Assembly (NCBI GenBank): GCA_031272415.1
Contig: JAISTU010000119.1
Coordinates: 1-16,973 of the forward strand
Direction of reading: 5' to 3'
From: Bacteroidales bacterium
GTDB taxonomy: Bacteria > Bacteroidota > Bacteroidia > Bacteroidales > WCHB1-69
Length of the DNA stretch: 16,973 nucleotides
Below are positions 6,836-13,488 of the stretch, in pieces. The notes below the pieces were generated by a model. It had not been told where the DNA came from and ran no database searches. It worked only from the letters and a program-made list of their open reading frames with translations. A program made the position numbers and the translations under genes. The stretch's first letter is position 1. Each line of letters begins with the position of its first letter.

Positions 6836-7051
6836 TTACAATAGTATGGTTTAATATTTATTTTTTCTTTATATCTTCTTTAAAATCTTCGAGAACTAAA
6901 AAAACTCAAAACAATGGACTTTTGCAGTTCCAAAGTTAAGGTCTTTGCAAAGATACACTTTTTTGATACAAAAGTTAATTTTGCGAAAAAAAAGTTGCAA
7001 TTATTTTATAATTTGTTGATTGTCAAGGAGAAAAATTTTTCAACATTTTTT
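6836..7051. other. Leader and upstream region of the lipoprotein gene
   Basis: AT-rich, with the minus-strand promoter at 6948-6973. Between it and the gene is a leader of about 110 nt with no clear hairpin. I see no gene here; the open frames are short and overlap the promoter. Confidence 0.6.
6948..6973 (-). promoter_or_regulatory. Promoter for the 6212-6835 lipoprotein gene
   Basis: TATCTTTG on the minus strand at 6948-6955, with TTTTG at 6969-6973 (13 nt away) and TTAAC so placed as to give an 18-nt spacer. The box is about 110 nt before the ATG. Its surroundings nearly duplicate the ribosomal promoter at 5606-5633. Confidence 0.7.
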
Positions 7052-7240
7052 TGTCTGAACTTTGATTTTCGTATGATTGATGTGATTATTATGATTATAA
7101 AATTGTCTGAACCGCTGATTTTCGCATGATTTATATGATTAGCATGATTAAAATAATCACACAAATCATTAAAATCATTCCAAATCAAAGTTCAGACAAG
7201 GGGGGCAAAAATGCAAAAAAAATCTCTTCACTCTACACTC
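7052..7240 (-). repeat. Composite palindromic element, copy 2 (inverted relative to copy 1)
   Basis: From left to right: a lone arm (7052-7103) opening TGTCTGAAC, a 95-bp imperfect palindrome (7104-7198) closing GTTCAGACA, the motif GGGGGGCAAAAATGC (7200-7214), an A run and two heptamers TTCACTC and TACACTC (7227-7240). This is the order of copy 1 reversed and complemented. The lone arm matches the lone arm of copy 1 over 52 bp with few differences. A promoter box follows about 40 bp to the right. Confidence 0.8.
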
Positions 7241-7245
7241 TAAAA

Positions 7246-7287
7246 AAAAGTTTTTTAATTTTTAATTGACAAATTTGTGTATCTTTG
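7246..7287 (+). promoter_or_regulatory. Promoter for the 7327-10674 operon
   Basis: TATCTTTG at 7280-7287, about 40 nt before the first ATG. The upstream A/T block (TTTTTTAATTTTTAATTGA, 7251-7269) has no clean -33 TTG at normal spacing. About 45 bp here match 10926-10967, the promoter to the right of the third composite element. Confidence 0.7.
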
Positions 7288-7326
7288 CAAAAGCAGTATT
7301 ATTTTATATAAAAAAAATCAAAATTC

Positions 7327-8313
7327 ATGGTGAAAATTGGCATAGCAGGGACAGGACATTTGGGCAAAATACATATTAAATGCCTCAAAAATATTTCAAC
7401 TGCAGAGTTGGTAGGGTTTTATGAGCCGGATGATACTACAGCAGCAGAAGTGGCTAATGTATTCAATATTAAGCGGTTTGATAGTTTTGAAGATTTATTG
7501 TCGGCAATAGATGCGGTAGATATTGTGTCGCCTACAACGGCACATTATTCATTAGCAATGCAAGCAATGAGTGCAGGAAAGCATGTTTTTTTGGAAAAGC
7601 CACTCACGGCTACACTCGATGAGTCAAAAAATGTAGTTAATTTTGCAAAAAAACAGCAATTAAATGTACAAGTAGGTCATGTGGAGCGGTTTAATGATGC
7701 ATATTTGGCAGCAAAACCGTATTTTAATAATCCTCTTTTTGTGGAGGCACATCGGTTGTCAGAATTTAATCCGCGTGGAACGGACGTATCGGTCGTTTTG
7801 GATTTGATGATACACGATATTGACTTAATATTGAGCATGATACATTCTCCTGTAAAACATATTTCTGCCAGCGGCGTTGCTGTTGTAAGTCAAATGCCTG
7901 ATATTGCCAATGCACGTATTGAGTTTGAAAATGGAGCCACTGCCAACCTTACTGCCAGCCGAATTGCGTTGAAAAAAATGCGTAAAATGCGAATTTTTCA
8001 GCCCGGCGTTTATCTGACAATGGATTTTATTGCCAAAGAAGCCTGTATTATGCAAATCAAAGATTATCAGCCGTCTGACGACAATGATTGGCTGCCGCTG
8101 ATAATAGATTTGGGTGAAAATAAAGGGAAAAAACGTATTTTTATAGAAACCCCTAAAAATGAGCCTGTTAATGCTATCGAAATGGAACTCTCTCTATTCA
8201 TTGACAGCATTTTAAATAATACAACTCCTGTGGTGAGTGCAACGGACGGGCACAATGCTCTCCAAATTGCAACAAAAATTATGGAACAATTACAAAATCT
8301 TAAAATTCAATAA
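7327..8313 (+). CDS. Gfo/Idh/MocA-family NAD(P)-dependent oxidoreductase
   Basis: A 328-residue sugar or sugar-derivative dehydrogenase, of normal family length. The N-terminal Rossmann domain starts IGIAGTGHLGKIH (4-16), with an acidic residue after the second strand (FYEPDD). The family motif EKP is at 90-92 (GKHVFLEKPLT). The C-terminal alpha/beta domain holds the catalytic-type motif DLMIHDIDL (159-167), with H163 and D166 in the usual DxxxHxxD pattern. The substrate cannot be read from the sequence. The gene is followed after one base by a lipoprotein gene and then a sugar transferase, so a role in making or modifying a nucleotide-linked sugar for a surface glycan is a reasonable inference. 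Promoter at 7280-7287. Confidence 0.92.
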   Translation: MVKIGIAGTGHLGKIHIKCLKNISTAELVGFYEPDDTTAAEVANVFNIKRFDSFEDLLSAIDAVDIVSPTTAHYSLAMQAMSAGKHVFLEKPLTATLDESKNVVNFAKKQQLNVQVGHVERFNDAYLAAKPYFNNPLFVEAHRLSEFNPRGTDVSVVLDLMIHDIDLILSMIHSPVKHISASGVAVVSQMPDIANARIEFENGATANLTASRIALKKMRKMRIFQPGVYLTMDFIAKEACIMQIKDYQPSDDNDWLPLIIDLGENKGKKRIFIETPKNEPVNAIEMELSLFIDSILNNTTPVVSATDGHNALQIATKIMEQLQNLKIQ

Positions 8314-8314
8314 G

Positions 8315-9223
8315 ATGAAAGTAAATTTTTGGCTGTTTTTGACTTTAATAATGTTCTTTTTTTGGCAATGTCGCAATCCTAAAATGGACATTCCTGCCTA
8401 TATTTATATAGATAGTGTTTCTGTTTCAACTAATTTTTCGGAACAAGGAACTGCCTCATACAGAATACCTTGCGTTCAATTGACCGTCAATGGAAAGGAC
8501 TTGGGCATTTATGAACTCCCTACTCTTATTCCTGTATTGGAAGAAGGTGATTGTGAGGTAATTATAACAGCATGTAGTTATTTAAACGGCATTTCACATC
8601 TTATTCCCATTAATCCGTTTTACAGCCTTTTTACAGTTCGTAAAACATTGATTAGCGGACAAATAGACACTATTACTCCTGCTTTTACATACGCACAAAA
8701 TGCAGTTTTTGCTTTGCGTGAAAGTTTTGAAGACGCCGGCATGCAATTTAAAGAAATCACAGGGCTACCTGTTTTGTTTAAAACGCAGGATAGTAGCCTT
8801 TTATTTCATTACAATAACGAGCCTAATACGTCTTCGGGCATAGTGCGGGTGTCAAAAAACGACTCTTTGCCCTATTTTGAAATCAAAACCGTTACACCGC
8901 TTGCTCTCAATTCGGATAAAGCGTATATGTGCTATTTGGAAATGAATTGTAAAACAACGCATACTATCACAATTGGTGCATATTTGTACGCCACGAGCAG
9001 CAGTTATCCAACATATCAGACCGAAATTGCAAAAATCAATAAATCTGACAACGGACAATGGCGAAAAGTGTATATCAATCTCACGCCTTCGAGTGAATTT
9101 ACTGACCAGTTGGCGGCAAATATGCTCAAAAGTTACGATATTTACATCAGTTCCATACTTGAAAAAGGCGAAGAAGGTGAGTTTCTGTTTGATAATTTAA
9201 AAGTTGTTTATATTCCCCGATAA
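8315..9223 (+). CDS. Conserved lipoprotein of unknown function in a glycan operon
   Basis: A 302-residue protein. I chose the ATG at 8315 because it starts one base after the upstream stop and opens a signal peptide, MKVNFWLFLTLIMFFFWQC; an upstream in-frame ATG at 8237 would overlap the previous gene by 77 bases. C19 is the likely lipidation site. The mature N-terminal half has PAYIYIDSVSV (about 27-37), LGIYELPTLIPVLEEG and a conserved-looking NG...NPFY stretch. The C-terminal half (about 140-302) begins FALRESFEDAG and ends GEFLFDNLKVVYIPR, a pattern seen in jelly-roll or concanavalin-like modules. I do not recognise a function. The 1- and 2-nt spacing to its neighbours means it is translated as part of the same operon, and it would sit on the periplasmic or outer-membrane side. 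Confidence 0.88.
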   Translation: MKVNFWLFLTLIMFFFWQCRNPKMDIPAYIYIDSVSVSTNFSEQGTASYRIPCVQLTVNGKDLGIYELPTLIPVLEEGDCEVIITACSYLNGISHLIPINPFYSLFTVRKTLISGQIDTITPAFTYAQNAVFALRESFEDAGMQFKEITGLPVLFKTQDSSLLFHYNNEPNTSSGIVRVSKNDSLPYFEIKTVTPLALNSDKAYMCYLEMNCKTTHTITIGAYLYATSSSYPTYQTEIAKINKSDNGQWRKVYINLTPSSEFTDQLAANMLKSYDIYISSILEKGEEGEFLFDNLKVVYIPR

Positions 9224-9225
9224 CG

Positions 9226-10674
9226 ATGGCAAAAATTTATACCTTACCCGAAAAAAATTTGACTTTTTTTTACGTTTTAACAGATGCAATTGCCATGTTG
9301 TTGGCATGGATTTGTTTCTTTTCTTACCGAAAATTCACCGAATTGCATATACCCGACAGCGAAATATTGGAATTTATTGTCCAAGATTGGAAGTTTTATA
9401 TTGGCAGTTTTATGGTAACTGCTTGTTGGTTAATATTTTACACGTTTTCAGGGCTTTATCGACAAGTGTGGAAAAAATCACGCATTAAGGAGGTCTCCGA
9501 TACGTTTATTTATGTCCTTTTGGGGTCTGTAGTACTCTTTTTTGCGGTCATTTTAGATGACAATATTATATTATATACGGACTATTTTCGTTTATTTTTT
9601 GCCTTATTTTTGCTCAATTTTATATGGGCAATAGCAGGGCGATTACTTTTTTTGACCTGCATTCGGCGACAAATTTTAAAATTTAAAATCAAATTCAACA
9701 CCGTTATTATAGGTACAATTGATTCAATATCAACACTTTATCCTGTTTTGTCGGACAAGCGTTATCTTTTTGGCAACGATTTTATAGGCTATATTTCGGC
9801 GGTTCAAAATGAACAAAATTTAAGTGAAAATTCAACTTTAAAATTGCCATGTTTGGGAGATTATACGCAAATTGAAAACATTGTTAATGACAACAAAATC
9901 AAGGAAATAATACTATCTAATGATGCACCTACAAGAGAATTATTGGCACAAATATTGCCCGTGTTGATACAAAAGCGGGTATTGCTTAAAGTTTTGCCTA
10001 ATACAGGGGAGCATTTGCTAAGTATGGTAAAAACAACATCCATTTTTCATCAGCCTGTAATGGAAATTCATTTGGCATTGATGACACCGGGACAAAAATT
10101 TTTAAAACGCAGTTTGGATATTGCTATCTCATTGATATTCATATTGTTACTATCTCCTTTGTATTTATTTTTGGCAATAGGGGTAAAACTTTCTTCACGT
10201 GGCAGTGTTTTCTTTCGGCAACAAAGAGTTGGGAAAAATGGTAAGTTATTCAAAATCATCAAGTTCCGTTCAATGTATTTGGACGCAGAAGCAGACGGAA
10301 CTCCGCGACTTTCAAGCGTAGGGGATAAACGAATTACACCTTTTGGACTCTTTATGAGACGTACTCATTTGGACGAAATACCTCAATTTTTCAACGTTTT
10401 AGCGGGCAATATGTCTTTGGTAGGTCCCCGTCCTGAAAGGCAATTTTTTATAGACCAAATTGTTCAAAAAACACCTTATTACAAACTGCTTTTATTGGTC
10501 AAACCGGGGATAACTTCGTGGGGACAAGTAACTTACGGTTATGCCGAAAATGTAGAACAAATGCTCGAAAGATTAAATTATGACCTCATGTACATCGAAA
10601 ATTTGTCCATCTTAATGGACATCAAAATTTTGTTCTATACCCTGCTGGCAATTTTAAAAAGAAATGGAAAATAG
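9226..10674 (+). CDS. Polyprenyl-phosphate hexose-1-phosphate transferase (initiating sugar transferase)
   Basis: A 482-residue membrane enzyme that transfers a sugar-1-phosphate from a nucleotide sugar to undecaprenyl phosphate, the first committed step of many capsule, exopolysaccharide and O-glycan pathways. About four hydrophobic segments lie in the first 145 residues, followed by a soluble Rossmann-like middle domain (about 155-285). A fifth membrane segment (about 297-322) leads into the bacterial sugar transferase domain. That domain shows KFRSM (346-350), LDEIPQ (382-387), MSLVGPRPER (396-405) and KPGITSWGQV (426-435). All key motifs are intact. The sugar donor cannot be told from the sequence. 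It follows the lipoprotein gene after 2 nt and is the last gene of its operon. Confidence 0.93.
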   Translation: MAKIYTLPEKNLTFFYVLTDAIAMLLAWICFFSYRKFTELHIPDSEILEFIVQDWKFYIGSFMVTACWLIFYTFSGLYRQVWKKSRIKEVSDTFIYVLLGSVVLFFAVILDDNIILYTDYFRLFFALFLLNFIWAIAGRLLFLTCIRRQILKFKIKFNTVIIGTIDSISTLYPVLSDKRYLFGNDFIGYISAVQNEQNLSENSTLKLPCLGDYTQIENIVNDNKIKEIILSNDAPTRELLAQILPVLIQKRVLLKVLPNTGEHLLSMVKTTSIFHQPVMEIHLALMTPGQKFLKRSLDIAISLIFILLLSPLYLFLAIGVKLSSRGSVFFRQQRVGKNGKLFKIIKFRSMYLDAEADGTPRLSSVGDKRITPFGLFMRRTHLDEIPQFFNVLAGNMSLVGPRPERQFFIDQIVQKTPYYKLLLLVKPGITSWGQVTYGYAENVEQMLERLNYDLMYIENLSILMDIKILFYTLLAILKRNGK

Positions 10675-10681
10675 ATTTTTA

Positions 10682-10917
10682 GAGTGTAGAGTGTAGAGTG
10701 TAGAGTGTAGAGTGTAGAGCGTAGAGTGAAGTGTGTAGATTTTTTTTTCATTGTCTGAACTATGATTTTGAATGATTTTAATGATTTGTGTGATTACTTA
10801 AAATCATAATAATCACACCAATCATGCGAAAATCAAAGTTCAGAAAATTTTTTTCATTTTTTAGAACGTTTTTATCCCAAAATGCAAAAAAAAATAATTC
10901 TCCATTCTCCATTCTCA
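10682..10917 (+). repeat. Composite palindromic element, copy 3, with heptamer arrays on both sides
   Basis: Eight heptamers (10682-10737: five perfect GAGTGTA, then GAGCGTA, GAGTGAA and GTGTGTA), a T run, and an imperfect palindrome (10752-10845) opening TGTCTGAAC and closing GTTCAGA. These are followed by an AAAATGCAAAAAA motif (about 10879-10891) and a second heptamer array (ATTCTCC twice plus ATTCTCA, 10897-10917). The palindrome lies about 75 nt after the sugar transferase stop and is followed by a T run, so it may also stop transcription. It combines the left flank type of copy 1 with the right flank type of copy 2. Confidence 0.8.
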
Positions 10918-10925
10918 ATTGAAAA

Positions 10926-10967
10926 AAAACGTTTTTAATTTTTAATTGATAAAAAGGTGTATCTTTG
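10926..10967 (+). promoter_or_regulatory. Promoter upstream of the poly-C ORF
   Basis: TATCTTTG at 10960-10967, preceded by GTTTTTAATTTTTAATTGA (10931-10949). The block matches 7246-7287 closely. No clean -33 TTG at normal spacing. It points into the 11025 reading frame, starting about 58 nt before its ATG. Confidence 0.65.
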
Positions 10968-11024
10968 CAAGCAGGTGGTAGTTGGCGTTTTTTTTTGTTT
11001 ATTTAATAATGTAAGATAAAAAAG

Positions 11025-11189
11025 ATGGCACTGCAATTAGGCGCAACAATAGGGAAACGTTATCAATACGTTGAATATGAAAGTGAGGAAAGTACTTTGA
11101 ATTGTCCTTTAAGAGATGATGAAAGTACAATCTTTCTATCTAATGTGTTGATTATTAAGCATTTACCCCCCCCCCCCACAACTACTTGA
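11025..11189 (+). CDS. Short ORF with a 12-C tract, possibly frame-switching
   Basis: A 54-codon frame beginning MALQLGATIGKRY and ending in four prolines and three threonines encoded by and just after a run of 12 C. I do not recognise the product. The composition looks protein-like (VEYESEESTLNCPLRDDEST), and a good promoter box lies upstream. If the tract were 11 C, the frame would run to 11256 (about 76 residues); with 10 or 13 C it would join the frame ending at 11380 (about 117-118 residues). It may be a phase-variable gene, a decayed fragment or spurious. No Shine-Dalgarno sequence is seen, which is normal here. Confidence 0.35.
   Translation: MALQLGATIGKRYQYVEYESEESTLNCPLRDDESTIFLSNVLIIKHLPPPPTTT
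11166..11177. repeat. Homopolymer run of 12 C
   Basis: Twelve consecutive C in an otherwise AT-rich region, falling exactly on codons 48-51 of the short ORF that starts at 11025. G/C homopolymers of this length are slippage-prone in other bacteria and cause phase variation there. The reported count may also be affected by sequencing or assembly error. Confidence 0.9.
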
Positions 11190-11352
11190 TAATCAAGCAG
11201 TTACGAGTGGTCCCAACTTCTATCAAAAAATACAGAAAGAGAATATACAATTATAAATACAATCTTATTATGAATACAAAAAAAAGAGATAATTTTCAAT
11301 CATTTGCGTTATTTTTTCATTTAACGGTGGAGTTGAAAAAACCGAAGCGACC

Positions 11353-11394
11353 GCTCTCTGTATCTGTGTTTTGTGTGTAGCAGATATAGAGAGC
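11353..11394. repeat. Hairpin with a 14-bp stem downstream of the poly-C ORF
   Basis: GCTCTCTGTATCTG (11353-11366) pairs with CAGATATAGAGAGC (11381-11394), with one G-U pair and a 14-nt loop. No T run follows on the plus strand, so it is not a standard terminator for that direction. On the minus strand a T-rich stretch appears about 10 nt beyond the stem. The stop TAG of the longest poly-C reading frame (11378-11380) lies at the end of the loop. Confidence 0.75.
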
Positions 11395-11646
11395 AAAAAT
11401 TACCATCATAAACCAGCCGGCACAAAAAAATCTGTGAAAAAAAGAGAGAAAGTTCTTTGAAAAAAGGGAGAAAATTTAGAATGCAGAGTGCAGATTCAAT
11501 GAAAAATTAAAAATTGAAAATGTATGTGGAGAGTTGTTTTTTTTTGCATTTTTAGACCCAAAAGTTGTCTGTTTTTGGGAAAAATAAGAAAAAACAAAAA
11601 AAGTGAAAAATTTTTTGAGTTGATTTTCAATGAGTTAAGAGCATTG
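11395..11646. other. AT-rich intergenic DNA with a decayed composite element
   Basis: No gene is visible. At 11526-11571 there is a remnant with the same order as the composite elements: GTGGAGAG, a T run, GCATTTTT and then TTGTCTG. The palindrome itself is missing. Imperfect heptamer-like text (AGAATGCAGAGTGCAG) lies at about 11479-11494. Confidence 0.5.
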
Positions 11647-11707
11647 TTGAAAAAAACCCCAAAAAGGGGGTATTGACGTATTGTTTTTTTAGGTATCTTT
11701 GCAAAAC
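11647..11707 (+). promoter_or_regulatory. Repeated envelope-gene promoter module, copy 1
   Basis: TTG (11673-11675), an 18-nt spacer and TATCTTTG (11694-11701) make a good Bacteroidota -33/-7 promoter. Just before -33 is a dyad, CCCC-AAAAA-GGGG. The 61-bp block matches copy 2 (14011-14071) at all but one base. Transcription from it would give a leader of about 130 nt for the beta-barrel gene at 11838. Confidence 0.85.
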
Positions 11708-11756
11708 CCTTGCAACTTCAATTAAAAATTAAGAGGCAAGGATAAAGAAGAATTAA

Positions 11757-11768
11757 GGCAGTGGTGCC
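11757..11768 (+). promoter_or_regulatory. Shared leader motif, copy 1
   Basis: GGCAGTGGTGCC lies in the leader, about 70 nt before the ATG at 11838. The same 12 bases occur at 14117-14128 ahead of the OmpA-family gene. In both cases they are followed by GAAAATTTTTAA-like and TAATATATA / AGTAATAAAAAA-like text. The ends GGCA and TGCC can pair. The function is unknown. Confidence 0.5.
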
Positions 11769-11837
11769 GAATATAGAGAGGAAATTTTTAACAATAATAT
11801 ATATAAATTTAGTAGTAATAAAAAAAATAGTTTTCAA

Positions 11838-12371
11838 ATGAAAAAGTTATTAGTAGTAGTAGGAATGAGCGTTATGATGCTCATCAGTGGAAGTGAGGCG
11901 AAAGCCCAATCAGCCCCTTATACATGGGGTATTGGCGGAACGGTAGGTTCTATTAACGCCTTAGATTTTAAGTTTTTCTTGTCGCCAAAGTTGGCTTTAC
12001 AAGTTGATTTAGGCTACAAGTGGTGGTGGTCATCCACACTTGAGGTCAACCCTAATTTGCTTTATCAGGGCAATATAAAAACATGGGGTTGGGGTCAATT
12101 GGACTGGTTTGTTGGCGGAGGACTAAGTGTTGGCTATTCCTTTTGGGGTGCCTATGGTCTGTACAGCAGCAGTTATTACGGAACGGGCTACGGCAGAGGC
12201 AAAGTTGGCATTAACGCTGACGGCGGTGTAGAACTTGCTTTGTCAAAAGTACCGGTTGCGTTCTCGTTTGACTTTAGACCCGGTTATGGAATGCTTTTCC
12301 GTAAAGGATACACATGGCATTTCTTTGATTGGGGAACCAATTTAAGTGTCAGATACTGCTTTGGTAAATAA
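11838..12371 (+). CDS. Small outer-membrane beta-barrel protein
   Basis: A 177-residue exported protein. The signal peptide MKKLLVVVGMSVMMLISG continues to a likely cleavage site after AKA (residue 23). The mature part is rich in Gly, Tyr and Trp and shows alternating amphipathic strands. Examples are FKFFLSPKLALQVDLGYKWW, LDWFVGGGLSVGYSFWGAYG, VPVAFSFDFRPGYGMLF and NLSVRYCFGK at the end. The closing aromatic/basic strand ending near the C-terminus is typical of small barrels of about eight strands. I cannot assign a specific family or ligand. It is followed after 36 nt by a lipoprotein gene, so the two are probably co-transcribed from the module at 11647-11707. Confidence 0.85.
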   Translation: MKKLLVVVGMSVMMLISGSEAKAQSAPYTWGIGGTVGSINALDFKFFLSPKLALQVDLGYKWWWSSTLEVNPNLLYQGNIKTWGWGQLDWFVGGGLSVGYSFWGAYGLYSSSYYGTGYGRGKVGINADGGVELALSKVPVAFSFDFRPGYGMLFRKGYTWHFFDWGTNLSVRYCFGK

Positions 12372-12407
12372 TCTTTCTTAAAAACTTAAAAAAAACAAAG
12401 TAAAGAA

Positions 12408-13283
12408 ATGAGAAAGATATTCAGTAGCAGGATTTTACTTGCAGCCGTTGTAGTTGCAAGTGTGTTGACCGGCTGTGACAAGGGTAACGATGTAAGTTTT
12501 AAGTCATTTACGTTCGACTCCATTAAGGGGGAAGCCGTAATAGACGCTAAAAAGCACACCGTTACGGCGACCGCTGAATGTGGAACCAATCTTGCTGATA
12601 TTGTACCCGATTTTGCACTCTCGATTGAGGGTGCAACGGCTACAATCGGCGGTGTGGAACAAATCAGCGGAAAAACAAGCGTTAATTTTACACAAACCGT
12701 AACCTATACGCTCACTTCGGCGGAAGGTGAATCGGTAGAGTGGAAAGTAAGCATCAAATTATCGGATGATTGCGAAGGTGCAGGTAGCCTCGAAGCCGCC
12801 ACAGTCTATTATGTGGATTGTGAAAACAATAAACATTGGCTCACTTTTGACCATTATGGTAAAAGGATGAGAGTGGATTGGCGCAACCAAGAGGGCGAAT
12901 TTAGTGCCATGATTTACGACGAACTCACAGACTATTATGCCGTGTGGTCAGGTCCCGACATTGGCTGGTATTCGGTGTCGCAAGCATACGCGTCCAACCT
13001 AACGATAGCATATTTAGCCAACAGTCCACGATATGTGGCTATGTTTGCCAACTGGAGTTGGGTGCCGGGCGCAACAATCACCACAGAAACCATTGCAGGT
13101 CAAACTTGTACGGTGTACAAAGTCAACGGTGGCGATGATGCTTATGGTGAATATGGCGTTTGGGCTGGCACGGTAGTTTTGCGGATCACGGAAGGTGATT
13201 GCCTTTATGAAGCCAAATGGGCACACGTAGGTGCATTATCAGAAGGTGCATTCTCCGGCGATTTGGATTTGATTTGGCAGTAA
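12408..13283 (+). CDS. Lipoprotein with an N-terminal DUF5018-like domain
   Basis: A 291-residue protein. The signal peptide has a clean lipobox, VLTGC, with C23 as the lipidation site. Residues about 28-117 look like the DUF5018-type Ig-like module of Bacteroidota surface lipoproteins: SFKSFTFDSIKGEAVIDAKK, TVTATAECGTNLADIVPDF, then GVEQISGKTSVNF and VTYTLTSAEGESVEWKVSI. The rest (about 125-291) is rich in Trp, Tyr and Gly, as in a beta-sandwich binding module, and ends GDLDLIWQ. The ligand is unknown. It lies 36 nt after the barrel gene in the same orientation. Exposure at the outer membrane is inferred from the lipobox and the family. Confidence 0.88.
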   Translation: MRKIFSSRILLAAVVVASVLTGCDKGNDVSFKSFTFDSIKGEAVIDAKKHTVTATAECGTNLADIVPDFALSIEGATATIGGVEQISGKTSVNFTQTVTYTLTSAEGESVEWKVSIKLSDDCEGAGSLEAATVYYVDCENNKHWLTFDHYGKRMRVDWRNQEGEFSAMIYDELTDYYAVWSGPDIGWYSVSQAYASNLTIAYLANSPRYVAMFANWSWVPGATITTETIAGQTCTVYKVNGGDDAYGEYGVWAGTVVLRITEGDCLYEAKWAHVGALSEGAFSGDLDLIWQ

Positions 13284-13376
13284 AAAAAATTTAAATTGTT
13301 TAATTATTTAATTTAAAGTGTGTAAAAGTCGGGACGAAAAAACATATTCTCACGATTTTTTTATGATGGGCAGAAA

Positions 13377-13394
13377 GGGCAGGTTCGCCTGCCC
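13377..13394. repeat. GC-rich hairpin with a TTCG loop
   Basis: GGGCAGG (13377-13383), loop TTCG, CCTGCCC (13388-13394): seven perfect pairs. It lies about 95 nt after the lipoprotein stop. No T run follows, so it is not a typical terminator, though it could protect the 3' end of the transcript. It resembles short GGGCAGG-type intergenic palindromes. Confidence 0.6.
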
Positions 13395-13457
13395 CGAAAC
13401 CCTACACTTAATTGAGAATTAAAAAATTAAAAGAAACAAGGCTGAAAAGAGGAGTTG

Positions 13458-13465
13458 TATTTTTG
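13458..13465 (+). promoter_or_regulatory. Possible promoter box for the RhuM-like gene
   Basis: TATTTTTG matches TAnnTTTG and lies 23 nt before the ATG at 13489. No clear -33 element is seen, so this call is weak. Confidence 0.35.
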
Positions 13466-13488
13466 TAATTTAAGATTTCAGATGAAAT

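Noticed and set aside
8237..8314. Upstream ATG at 8237 as start of the lipoprotein gene
   Set aside because: It would overlap the oxidoreductase gene by 77 bases and bury the signal peptide; the ATG at 8315 begins a proper lipoprotein signal.
11186..11380. Independent 64-residue gene
   Set aside because: No promoter or start context of its own and no recognisable domain; it is better treated as a possible alternative extension of the poly-C ORF.
13284..13376. Terminator from the A/T palindrome after the DUF5018-like lipoprotein gene
   Set aside because: The pairing is made only of A and T and is no better than expected in this composition.
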